DNA of 64,000 nt from NCBI RefSeq assembly GCF_900111005.1, contig NZ_FOFV01000026.1, forward strand, positions 62,001 through 126,000, given 5' to 3'. Each line of letters begins with the position of its first letter. The stretch's first letter is position 1. This DNA comes from Lentzea albida (GTDB taxonomy: Bacteria; Actinomycetota; Actinomycetes; Mycobacteriales; Pseudonocardiaceae). Both the position numbers and the translations under genes were made by a program. Of this stretch, positions 55,190 through 62,846 are shown piece by piece. The notes under the pieces are model-generated. The model saw nothing but the letters and a program-made list of their open reading frames with translations. It had not been told where the DNA came from and did no database searches.

Positions 55190-55474
55190 CGGGGTAGGCG
55201 CCCACCCGGACGGCGCCGAGCACAGGTACGAGGTGCGCACATTCGCGCCCGGCGCCGGTGTTCCCGAGGCCCCGGTCTGAGGCGGTATGAAGCTCGCATC
55301 GCCCAATGGCGCACCCGCACCCGCACTGTCACCGGCTCGTACCGGGTATCGCAAGGACGTCGGCTGGGCCGGGCGGGCGACATCACCATCACCGAAGACA
55401 TCAACGGAACCGTCTGGGTCGGCGGCGCCACACAAGCTCTTCCGCAGGATCGCGGAAATCTAGCCCACCCCTAG
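55190..55474 (+). pseudogene. PhzF-family isomerase, C-terminal fragment
   Basis: One frame gives YEVRTFAPGAGVPEAPV, the PhzF motif around the conserved APG-x-G-V-P-E. A second frame continues with YEARIAQWRTRTRTVTGSYR, VSQGRRLGRAGDITITEDIN and GTVWVGGATQAL, the end of PhzF proteins. The frameshift lies at ~55,282. The front part is missing. It lies just before an IS5-type element. Confidence 0.65.
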
Positions 55475-55603
55475 ACAGCAACGCCAGGTCGCGTAGTGGT
55501 GACCGCGACTCATCGGCTCGGCACGACCGGCCTTTAGTGCTCAGTTCAGAATGAGCTGGCGTGTCGGCTTTGCCTGCGGGACAGGACATTCCAAGATCAC
55601 TGT

Positions 55604-56005
55604 GTGCGTGAGGAGGTCTTGACCGACGAGCTCTGGGCTCGGCTGGAACCGTTGATTCCGATGGCCCCGAGGCGTTTCCGCTATCCAGGTCGCAGGCGTG
55701 CCGACGACCGTGCTGCGCTGGAAGGCATCCTCTACGCGGTGCGCACGGGCATCGGCTGGAACCGGCTGCCCACCGCTCTGTTTGGTGCTTCGGGTTCGAC
55801 CTGCTGGCGGCGGTTGACCGAGTGGCACGAGGCCGGCGTCTGGCAGCAACTACACGAGCGACTGCTCGCCGAACTGCGCGCCGCCGGGTTGCTGGACCTG
55901 TCCGCTGCTCTGGTCGACTCCACCCACCTGCGCGCCCTCAAAGGGGGGACCACACCGGGCCGAGCCCGGTCGACCGCCGCAAGCCCGGTTCCAAGCACCA
56001 CCTGA
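55604..56005 (+). CDS. IS5-family transposase, upstream ORF (DUF4096-like)
   Basis: GTG 55604 starts a 133-aa product with LTDELWARLEPLIPMAPRRF, DRAALEGILYAVRTGIGWNR and WRRLTEWHEAGVWQQLHERL. This is the N-terminal helix-turn-helix region of IS5 (IS427/IS1031-like) transposases. After VDSTHLRALKGG it enters a slippery AAAGGGGGG sequence near 55,940, where a -1 shift leads into the second ORF with the catalytic domain. Without the shift only this short DNA-binding protein is made. Confidence 0.8.
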   Translation: MREEVLTDELWARLEPLIPMAPRRFRYPGRRRADDRAALEGILYAVRTGIGWNRLPTALFGASGSTCWRRLTEWHEAGVWQQLHERLLAELRAAGLLDLSAALVDSTHLRALKGGTTPGRARSTAASPVPSTT

Positions 56006-56406
56006 TCACCGACGCCACCGGCATCCCGCTGGCCGTCACCCTGACCGGCGGGCACCGCAACGACGTCACCCAGCTGATCCCGCTCATCGACGCCATCCCA
56101 CCGATCTGCGGCGTGGTCGGCAAACCACGCCGCCGGCCACGGCGAATCTACGCCGACCGCGGCTACGACCATGACAAGTACCGGCGTATGGTCCGAGCCC
56201 GCGGCATCACGCCCGTCATTGCCCGCCGCGGCGTCGAACACGGCTCCGGCCTGGGCACTGTCCGCTGGCCGGTCGAACGCACCTTCGCCTGGCTCAAAGG
56301 CTTCCGGCGACTCCGCGTGCGCACCGAACGACGAGCCGACGTCCACCAAGCCATGCTCAGTCTTGCCTGCTCGATCATCTGCCTGCGCAAACTCATTCTG
56401 AACTGA
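55822..56406 (+). CDS. IS5-family transposase, downstream ORF with DDE domain
   Basis: The frame carries GSKHHLITDATGIPLAVTLT and GGHRNDVTQLIPLIDAIPPI, then RRIYADRGYDHDKYRRMVRA (catalytic Asp in ADRGYD) and GTVRWPVERTFAWLKGFRRL with the catalytic Glu. This is the DDE half of an IS5-type transposase. The early part (before ~55,945) is a shadow. Natural translation would use a -1 frameshift at the G-run from the 55604 ORF. The stop codon lies inside the right inverted repeat. Confidence 0.8.
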   Translation: MARGRRLAATTRATARRTARRRVAGPVRCSGRLHPPARPQRGDHTGPSPVDRRKPGSKHHLITDATGIPLAVTLTGGHRNDVTQLIPLIDAIPPICGVVGKPRRRPRRIYADRGYDHDKYRRMVRARGITPVIARRGVEHGSGLGTVRWPVERTFAWLKGFRRLRVRTERRADVHQAMLSLACSIICLRKLILN

Positions 56407-56439
56407 TCACTTAGCGGCCACACCAAACAGGTAGAAGCC

Positions 56440-57477
56440 GTGGCGATCGCAACGCTTCACGATGGCCGCACGCTTCTGTCTACCGCCAGCGCAGACAAGA
56501 CGGTGCGCCTGTGGGACCTCGTCACCGACAATGCTGTCGGTGCCCCAGTCTCTGGCCACACCGAAACGGTGAGGGCGGTAGCCGAAATACCACTGTTCGA
56601 CGGCCGCACTCTGCTTGCCACCGGTAGCGAGGATCAGACAGTACGCCTGTGGGACCCGGCCACAGGCCAGCCGGTAGGTGACCCGCTCACCGGCCACACC
56701 GGCTCGGTGAGGACGGTGACGGCGGTGCCATTGCCCAATGACCGCACCCTCCTCGCCACCGCCAGCGACGATCTAACAGTGCGCCTGTGGGACCCGCTCA
56801 CCAGTCAGTCGGTAGGTGACCCGCTCATCGGCGATCCCAATTCGTGGATAAAGGTGACGGCGGTGCCAGTACCCGACGGCCGCACCCTCCTCGCCACCGC
56901 CAGCCACGATCTGACAGTGCTTCTGTGGGACCCGGCCACAGGTCAGCAGGTGGGCAAACTGCCGACCGGCCACACCGGCTCGGCGACGACGGTGACAGCG
57001 GTTCCAATACCCGACGGCCGCACCCTGGTTGCCACCTCCAGTCGCGATCAGACAGTGCACCTGTGGGACCCGCTCACCAGCCGACCGGTAGGTGCCCCAC
57101 TCACCATCGACACCAGCATGGGGTCTTTCGTGGCTGCGGTGCCGGTGCCTGACGGCCGAACTCTGCTCGCCACCTCCGGTTGGGATCAGACAGTGCGCCT
57201 ATGGGACCCGGCCACCGGTCTGCGCGTGGGAGACCGACTCACCGGCCACATCAGCTGGCTCGTGTCGGTGGTGTCGGTACCACTGCCCGATGGCCGCACG
57301 CTCGTCGCCACCGCCAGCCTCGACGGGACGGTGCGCCTATGGGACCCCGTCACCCAGGCACACCTGAAGTCGATAAAAGTAGCGACACCTGTACACGCGG
57401 TCGCGGCCTATCGTGAGGGCATGATCGCTGTCGCGATGGACGACGGATTCGCTGTGTTGTCGATCGGCCTGGTCTGA
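56440..57477 (+). CDS. WD40-repeat protein, 5'-truncated by the IS element
   Basis: The callable start is GTG 56440 (345 aa), but the same frame is open back to the IS end and already reads LSGHTKQVEA, part of a WD40 blade. About seven repeats follow, each near 45 residues, with the pattern DGRTLLATAS-D-x-TVRLWDPATG and GHT. A final blade (IAVAMDDGFAVLSIGLV) closes the array. The repeats are highly alike. In actinobacteria such arrays sit behind a protease, kinase or NACHT domain. That N-terminal part has been lost, so this is probably a remnant without effector. Confidence 0.75.
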   Translation: MAIATLHDGRTLLSTASADKTVRLWDLVTDNAVGAPVSGHTETVRAVAEIPLFDGRTLLATGSEDQTVRLWDPATGQPVGDPLTGHTGSVRTVTAVPLPNDRTLLATASDDLTVRLWDPLTSQSVGDPLIGDPNSWIKVTAVPVPDGRTLLATASHDLTVLLWDPATGQQVGKLPTGHTGSATTVTAVPIPDGRTLVATSSRDQTVHLWDPLTSRPVGAPLTIDTSMGSFVAAVPVPDGRTLLATSGWDQTVRLWDPATGLRVGDRLTGHISWLVSVVSVPLPDGRTLVATASLDGTVRLWDPVTQAHLKSIKVATPVHAVAAYREGMIAVAMDDGFAVLSIGLV

Positions 57478-57603
57478 GGCTTAAAAACTGCCGAACAGCA
57501 CGTCGTGGCCGCAGACTTTCGACCCGTTCTACCCCTCCTCGTCACTCTCGACTCGAGTGCGTGTGGGGTGCCGAAACCTCGACCTACGGGCCTGACCTGC
57601 GGA

Positions 57604-57912
57604 TCAAGCAGCTGCAGGTTCGTACTCGTTGATCAAGCCGCCGAGCACTCGCCGACGACGTACAGATCTACAACCTGGCCCTGCGAAGGGGCGATCCGGT
57701 TGCGGCGGAGTGTGGTCCCGCGCTCTGTGTGGCCGTCGGTGGTTGTAGTGGGACACGTAGCGGTACAGCACTGATTTCAGGTGACGCTCGTTGATGATGA
57801 GCAGCCGGTCTGTGAGCTCTCGCCGTACGGTGCCGACGAACCGCTCGGCGTAGCCTCCGTCTCGATCGGCGGCCCTTCGAGGTCGTGCTCTCTGAGCGAA
57901 GCCTTTGACCAA
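57604..57912 (-). pseudogene. IS481-family transposase, C-terminal fragment
   Basis: The minus strand encodes GGYAERFVGTVRRELTDRLL, IINERHLKSVLYRYVSHYNH and RRPHRARDHTPPQPDRPF, ending RRRRVLGGLINEYEPAAA. This is the C-terminal DDE part of an IS481-type integrase. The first two-thirds are gone or frameshifted. The last 60 bases match the relic at 43951-44010. Confidence 0.75.
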
Positions 57913-58823
57913 GCACAGCCCGTCGATGTCGACTGGATCGGCCTCGACGCTGCTGGGCTCGGCGAACGGACCACCGGCGTCAGTGCGGCGAACGTCGGCC
58001 AGGGCGGTCTTTCACCATCGCGTCGTCCAGCTGTGCGGAAACTTCTGCCGGTCGTCACGACGATCGCGGCGAAGTCGCGCAGCTCTTCTTTGGTGTGCTC
58101 TTGACCATCTCTTTCAGTGCGACGCCGTCATCGACAGATCACCGATCCGAGTGATCTCCACATCCAGATGGAGCAGCAGACCGCACGTTCAAACGGAGAT
58201 GATCATTCCCCGATTTCGATCAAAATCTGCATACATCACGTCATGCTCGCACCAGTACATGATCAGCTGGTTGGGTCGGTCAGCTCAGTCGATCCACAGG
58301 GAGTCAGGCCGCTTCAATCACTTATAGATCAAGATTCGCCCTTGATCGAAACAACTTGCAAACCTGGGCACTCAGTGTCGCTCATCGCGAGATAAACACA
58401 CTTTCGTGTGCTACCTCTTACCGACTGCACCGGGTTATGCTGTACGCGAAGCGCGTTGAGAAAGCAGCGCATGATCTCCCGGAGTCATTCACTTTACGCA
58501 AAAGCGTTGAGGCAACCGAGTGATGTTGATCATTGCTTTGATCTTTCCGTGCGTCTGGTCGCCGGTCGATCACGGCAGGGCGGACAGTGAGCGAGTATTG
58601 CCGGCATCTCCTAGCGAGCCGGGCTGAAGATTCCGCCGCTCACTGTTACCTGCTTGCGAATCCGCAATAGTGAGCATATTTCGCGTCGAGCTGATGATCA
58701 AGTAATCGCTTTACCGGTGGCGTGCTGGTCAATAGAGGATCATCCGCGCGCTGATGACTGCCCCCAAGTGCGCGTTCACCCACGCGGTACGGGGCCTTCC
58801 TTACAGTTTCAAGGAGTTTAACC
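57913..58823. other. Boundary region before the MEP operon
   Basis: The first ~150 bases look like further scrambled transposase DNA. From about 58,200 the sequence becomes clearly less GC-rich and holds no coding ORF. AAGGAG at 58811-58816 is the ispH ribosome-binding site. The promoter of the MEP operon must be here. Confidence 0.45.
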
Positions 58824-59780
58824 ATGTCCGTCACCGTTCCGCGCAAAGTCGTCCTGGCGGGACCTCGATCGTTCTGCGCAGGTGTCGAGCGGGCGATCGA
58901 GATCGTCGAGCGCGTCGTCGAACAGCGTTCCGGGGCGCCGGTTTTCGTGCGAAAGCAGATCGTGCACAACGCGCACGTCGTCGCTGATCTTGAAGGGCGG
59001 GGCGTGGTGTTTGTCGATGAGCTCGATCAGATTCCCGAGCCGCCTCCGCAGGGAGCGGTGGTGGTGTTGTCCGCGCACGGTGTCGCTCCCGCTGTGCGGG
59101 CCGAAGCCGCGCGGCGCGGACTGGAAGTGGTCGACGCGACCTGTCCGCTGGTGGCGAAGGTCCACGGTGAGGCCCGTCGGCTGATCCGCAACGGTGTGCA
59201 GGTGGTGCTGGTGGGACATGCGGGCCACGAGGAGGTCGACGGCACCCTCGGTCATGCTCCGCCGGACGCGATCAAGCTCGTCCAGTCCGCACAGGATGTC
59301 GGCGCCGTGGACATCGCGGACGGAGGTCGGGTGGCCTACCTGACCCAGACCACGCTGGCGGTGGACGAGACCTCCGAGATCGTTGATGGCCTGCGGGCCA
59401 GGTATCCGAACCTGGTCGGTCCGCCTAGCGACGACATCTGTTACGCCACGACGAATCGGCAGCAGGCAGTGGCCGCGATCGCGGCCGAGGCGGACCTGGT
59501 GCTGGTGGTCGGGTCGGCGAACTCGTCGAACTCGGTGCGGCTGGTCGAGGTCGCTCGCCGCGCCGGCGCGCAGGCTCATCTGATCGAGGACGTCACCGAG
59601 ATACGCCCGGAGTGGTTGGCGGACGCGGCGTCCATCGGGCTGACCGCGGGGGCATCGGCGCCCCAGCACCTGGTCAACGAGGTCGTCGAGTTCCTGCGGG
59701 CGCAGGGGCCCGTCACCGTCACCGAGCGGACGGTCACCACGGAAACGATTCGATTCGGGCTTCCGGCCCAGGTTAGGTGA
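58824..59780 (+). CDS. ispH: 4-hydroxy-3-methylbut-2-enyl diphosphate reductase (IspH)
   Basis: IspH reduces HMBPP to IPP and DMAPP, the last MEP pathway step, using a [4Fe-4S] cluster. The 318-aa product shows the three cluster Cys in RSFCAGVERAIEI, VVDATCPLVAKVH and DDICYATTNRQQ, with SAHGVAP and VGSANSSNSVRL also in place. ATG 58824 follows AAGGAG. The gene is coupled to dxs through a GTGA overlap. It is the leader of a compact ispH-dxs-ispG operon, an arrangement typical of extra MEP copies in terpenoid gene clusters. Confidence 0.95.
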   Translation: MSVTVPRKVVLAGPRSFCAGVERAIEIVERVVEQRSGAPVFVRKQIVHNAHVVADLEGRGVVFVDELDQIPEPPPQGAVVVLSAHGVAPAVRAEAARRGLEVVDATCPLVAKVHGEARRLIRNGVQVVLVGHAGHEEVDGTLGHAPPDAIKLVQSAQDVGAVDIADGGRVAYLTQTTLAVDETSEIVDGLRARYPNLVGPPSDDICYATTNRQQAVAAIAAEADLVLVVGSANSSNSVRLVEVARRAGAQAHLIEDVTEIRPEWLADAASIGLTAGASAPQHLVNEVVEFLRAQGPVTVTERTVTTETIRFGLPAQVR

Positions 59781-61567
59781 ACATGAACAACCTGAACGAC
59801 TTCTCGCGGACCGCTCTGCTCCGGCTGGACGACCGCGAACTCAACGAGTTGGCCTCGCGGATGCGCCAGTTCCTCGTGGACTCCGTCGCTGCGACGGGCG
59901 GGCATCTGGGTGCTGCCCTCGGCACGGTCGAACTGACCATCGCCCTGCACCGGGTGTTCGACTCACCGCGCGACGTTATGGTGTTCGACACCGGTCACCA
60001 GTGCTACGCCCACAAGATCCTGACCGATCGTGCCGCCGGGTTCTCCACGCTGCGCCAGTCAGGCGGACTCTCGGGCTATCCCAGCCGAGCCGAGTCGGTA
60101 CACGACTGGGTGGAGAACTCCCACGCGTCGGTCAGCCTCGCCTGGGCGGACGGGATCGCCAAGGCGATCGCCCGCGACAGCTCCTCCGGCCGCAGGGTGG
60201 TCGCCGTCATCGGCGACGGCGCGCTCACAGGCGGAGTGGCCTGGGAAGGCTTGAACAACCTCGCCACAGCCGGGCATCCGGTGATCGTGGTGATCAACGA
60301 CAACAGCCGCTCGTACGACCCCACCGTCGGCGGCCTCTCCGTGCACCTCGACCGGCTGCGCCGCGGGGACACCACGGCGGGAAACCTGTTCGAGTCACTG
60401 GGTTTCGCCTACCTCGGTCCGGTGGACGGGCATGACATCGGCGCAATTTCCGCCGTGTTGCGCGAGGCCACCGCTACCGGACGGGCCGTGGTGGTGCACT
60501 GCGTGACCGCCAAGGGACACGGCTACCCACCTGCCGAGTCCGATGAGGACGATCGGATGCACGCGTGCGGCGTGATCGATCCCGCGACCGGGTTCCCTTC
60601 CCGTCCTAACAAAAGGATGTGGACCGACGTCTTCGGAGCCGAGCTCGACGCTGTGGCCAGGACCCGTCCTGACGTGGTGGCGCTGACGGCGGCGATGCGG
60701 CTGCCCACCGGCTTGGGCGCGCTCTCCCAGGCGCGGCCCGACGCGGTGATCGACTCCGGCATCGCCGAACAACACGTGCTGGCGTCCGCAGCCGGACTGG
60801 CCACCGGCGGAGCGCATCCGGTGGTCGCCCTGTACTCGACGTTCCTGCACCGCGCCTTCGACCAGCTCCTGCTCGACGTCGCCCTGCACCGACTCCCGGT
60901 GACCGTCGTGCTCGACCGGGCCGGGATCACCGGGCCGGACGGCCCGTCGCACCACGGCATGTGGGACCTCGCCCTGCTCGCCGCCGTGCCCGGCATGCGC
61001 ATCGCCTGTCCACGCGATCCGCAGCGGCTGCGCGAGCTATTGCGCGAAGCCCTCGACGTCAAGGGGCCGACTGCGTTGCGCTACCCCAAAGCTGTCGTCG
61101 GCGAGGACATGACCGCACTGGCGCAGATGAGCGGCCTGGACGTGCTGTACCGCAGCCGCAACCTCCCGCTGAACGTGCTGCTGGTATCGATAGGTGCGCT
61201 GGCGCCGGAGTGTCTGCTGGCGGCGGAGTCTCTCACCGGCGAGGGCATCGGGGTCACCGTGGTCGACCCACGGTGGATCTGGCCGATCAACCCCGCGCTG
61301 GTCGCGATGGCCGCCCGGCACCAGTTCATCGTGACCGTGGAGGACGGCATCGCCGAGGGCGGCGTCGGAACCCGTATGGCGCAGGCCATCACCACCACCC
61401 GCACTCACGTCCTCGGACTGCCCACCGATTTCCTCGCGCACGCTGGCCGCGAGGAGTTGCTGAGCCAGACCGGTCTGACCGGCGCCGCCATCGCCGAAAC
61501 CTGTCGGCGGCTGGTGGCCGAGCAGACCACGCCCGCCGGCACCGCACTGTCCGGGAGTCTTCGATGA
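59777..61567 (+). CDS. dxs: 1-deoxy-D-xylulose-5-phosphate synthase (Dxs)
   Basis: Dxs condenses pyruvate and glyceraldehyde-3-phosphate with thiamine diphosphate, the first MEP step. The 596-aa product has GHLGAALGTVELTIALH, the TPP motif GDGALTGGVAWEGLNN, FDTGHQCYAHKIL and the C-terminal transketolase-like parts (DSGIAEQHVLASAAGLA). It is a little shorter than most (~620-640). The start can be GTG 59777, overlapping the ispH stop, or ATG 59783. The stop overlaps ispG, so the three enzymes are translated together. Confidence 0.95.
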   Translation: MNMNNLNDFSRTALLRLDDRELNELASRMRQFLVDSVAATGGHLGAALGTVELTIALHRVFDSPRDVMVFDTGHQCYAHKILTDRAAGFSTLRQSGGLSGYPSRAESVHDWVENSHASVSLAWADGIAKAIARDSSSGRRVVAVIGDGALTGGVAWEGLNNLATAGHPVIVVINDNSRSYDPTVGGLSVHLDRLRRGDTTAGNLFESLGFAYLGPVDGHDIGAISAVLREATATGRAVVVHCVTAKGHGYPPAESDEDDRMHACGVIDPATGFPSRPNKRMWTDVFGAELDAVARTRPDVVALTAAMRLPTGLGALSQARPDAVIDSGIAEQHVLASAAGLATGGAHPVVALYSTFLHRAFDQLLLDVALHRLPVTVVLDRAGITGPDGPSHHGMWDLALLAAVPGMRIACPRDPQRLRELLREALDVKGPTALRYPKAVVGEDMTALAQMSGLDVLYRSRNLPLNVLLVSIGALAPECLLAAESLTGEGIGVTVVDPRWIWPINPALVAMAARHQFIVTVEDGIAEGGVGTRMAQAITTTRTHVLGLPTDFLAHAGREELLSQTGLTGAAIAETCRRLVAEQTTPAGTALSGSLR

Positions 61568-62661
61568 GCATCGATCAGCAGCTGCTGCGGCGTCCCAGCC
61601 GCCGGCTTCAGGTGGGAACGGTCGCGGTGGGCGACGGAGCCCCGGTCAGCGTCCAGTCGATGACCACCACGGTCACCGTCGATGTCGACGCGACGTTGCG
61701 GCAGATCGCCGAGCTGACCGCAGCTGGGTGCGACATCGTCCGCGTCGCTGTGCCCTCCCAGGACGACGCCGACGCTCTGCCCGCCATCACCGCGAAGTCT
61801 CCGATCCCGGTCATCGCCGACATCCACTTCCAGCCGAAGTACGTCTTCGCCGCGCTCGACGCCGGGTGCGCCGGCGTGCGGGTCAACCCCGGCAACATCA
61901 AGCGCTTCGACGACAAGGTGGGCGAGATCGCCCAGGCCGCGGCGCAAGCCGGGGTGCCGATCCGGATCGGGGTCAACGCCGGTTCCCTGGACCAGCGGCT
62001 GCTGGCCAAGCACGGCCGTGTCACCCCGGAGGCGCTGGTGGAGTCGGCGTTGTGGGAGTGCTCGTTGTTCGAGGAGCACGGCTTCGGCGACATCAAGATC
62101 TCCGTCAAGCACCACGATCCACTCGTCGTGATCGCCGCCTACCGTCTGCTCGCCGCGAAGTGCGACTACCCGCTGCACCTGGGCGTCACCGAGGCCGGCC
62201 CGCCACCGCAGGGCACCATCAAGTCCGCGGTCGCGTTCGGTGTCCTGCTCTCCGAGGGCATCGGCGACACCATCCGCGTCTCCCTGTCAGCGCCACCGGT
62301 CCAGGAGGTGATCGAGGGTGCGCACGTCTTGGCGAGCTTGGGACTGCGGCCGAGGCGGCTGGAGATCGTGTCGTGTCCTGGCTGTGGCCGTCTGCAGGTC
62401 GACCTCTACCGGCTGACCGAACAGGTCCAGGCCGCGTTCGACGGGTTCCCGCACCCGCTGCGAGTGGCGGTCATGGGCTGTGTGGTCAACGGTCCCGGCG
62501 AGGCACGCGAAGCCGACCTCGGTGTCTCGGCGGGCAACGGCAAGGGCCAGATCTTCGTCAAGGGCGAGATCGTCGACACCGTCGCCGAACACCTGATCGT
62601 CGAGACCCTCCTCGAACACGCTCTCGCGCTCACCACGGCAGGCCAGCCCGCGCCCGCCTGA
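61564..62661 (+). CDS. ispG: 4-hydroxy-3-methylbut-2-en-1-yl diphosphate synthase (IspG/GcpE)
   Basis: IspG converts MEcPP to HMBPP with a [4Fe-4S] cluster. The 365-aa product has the TIM-barrel start VSVQSMTTTVTVDVDATLRQ, IADIHFQPKYVFAALDAG, GNIKRFDDKV and ISVKHHDPLVVI. The C-terminal cluster motif is in EIVSCPGCGRLQVDLYRLTE and VAVMGCVVNGPGEA. ATG 61564 overlaps the dxs stop by 4 bases. It ends the operon. A small ORF and an exporter follow. Confidence 0.95.
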   Translation: MSIDQQLLRRPSRRLQVGTVAVGDGAPVSVQSMTTTVTVDVDATLRQIAELTAAGCDIVRVAVPSQDDADALPAITAKSPIPVIADIHFQPKYVFAALDAGCAGVRVNPGNIKRFDDKVGEIAQAAAQAGVPIRIGVNAGSLDQRLLAKHGRVTPEALVESALWECSLFEEHGFGDIKISVKHHDPLVVIAAYRLLAAKCDYPLHLGVTEAGPPPQGTIKSAVAFGVLLSEGIGDTIRVSLSAPPVQEVIEGAHVLASLGLRPRRLEIVSCPGCGRLQVDLYRLTEQVQAAFDGFPHPLRVAVMGCVVNGPGEAREADLGVSAGNGKGQIFVKGEIVDTVAEHLIVETLLEHALALTTAGQPAPA

Positions 62662-62735
62662 CTCAGCCCCCGCAACCACCGAAAACCGCTGCAGTACAAG
62701 GCAGATTCACCATAACTCGTGACAGGAGCGCGTGC

Positions 62736-62837
62736 ATGGAACAGAACGAGAACTCACTAGGTCGTCCGACGAAACCGTGCCCACCGCGGCACGCGGCGGG
62801 AAATCATGACGCCGCCGGGTTCGTGAAACGCTCGTAG
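62736..62837 (+). CDS. Short ORF with good RBS, in frame with the MFS gene
   Basis: ATG 62736 is preceded by ACAGGAGCG, a good RBS. The 33-aa product is MEQNENSLGRPTKPCPPRHA followed by AGNHDAAGFVKRS, ending at TAG 62835-62837. The same frame continues after the stop with three codons and GTG 62847, the start of the MFS exporter. It could be a leader peptide, or an N-terminal extension cut by a nonsense codon. No family was recognised. Confidence 0.35.
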   Translation: MEQNENSLGRPTKPCPPRHAAGNHDAAGFVKRS

Positions 62838-62846
62838 CCTCGATCC

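Larger units (their letters stand above)
55541..56406 (+). mobile_element. IS5-family insertion sequence
   Basis: The ends TCAGTTCAGAATGAG (55541) and CTCATTCTGAACTGA (to 56406) are exact inverted repeats of 15 bases. Inside are two overlapping transposase frames. No clear target-site duplication was seen. The element is inserted at the 5' side of a WD40 gene whose remaining reading frame is open right up to the IS end. Confidence 0.82.

Noticed and set aside
53924..55474. 516-codon plus-strand ORF
   Set aside because: Antisense to the TIR gene for most of its length; only its tail is real, as part of the PhzF relic.
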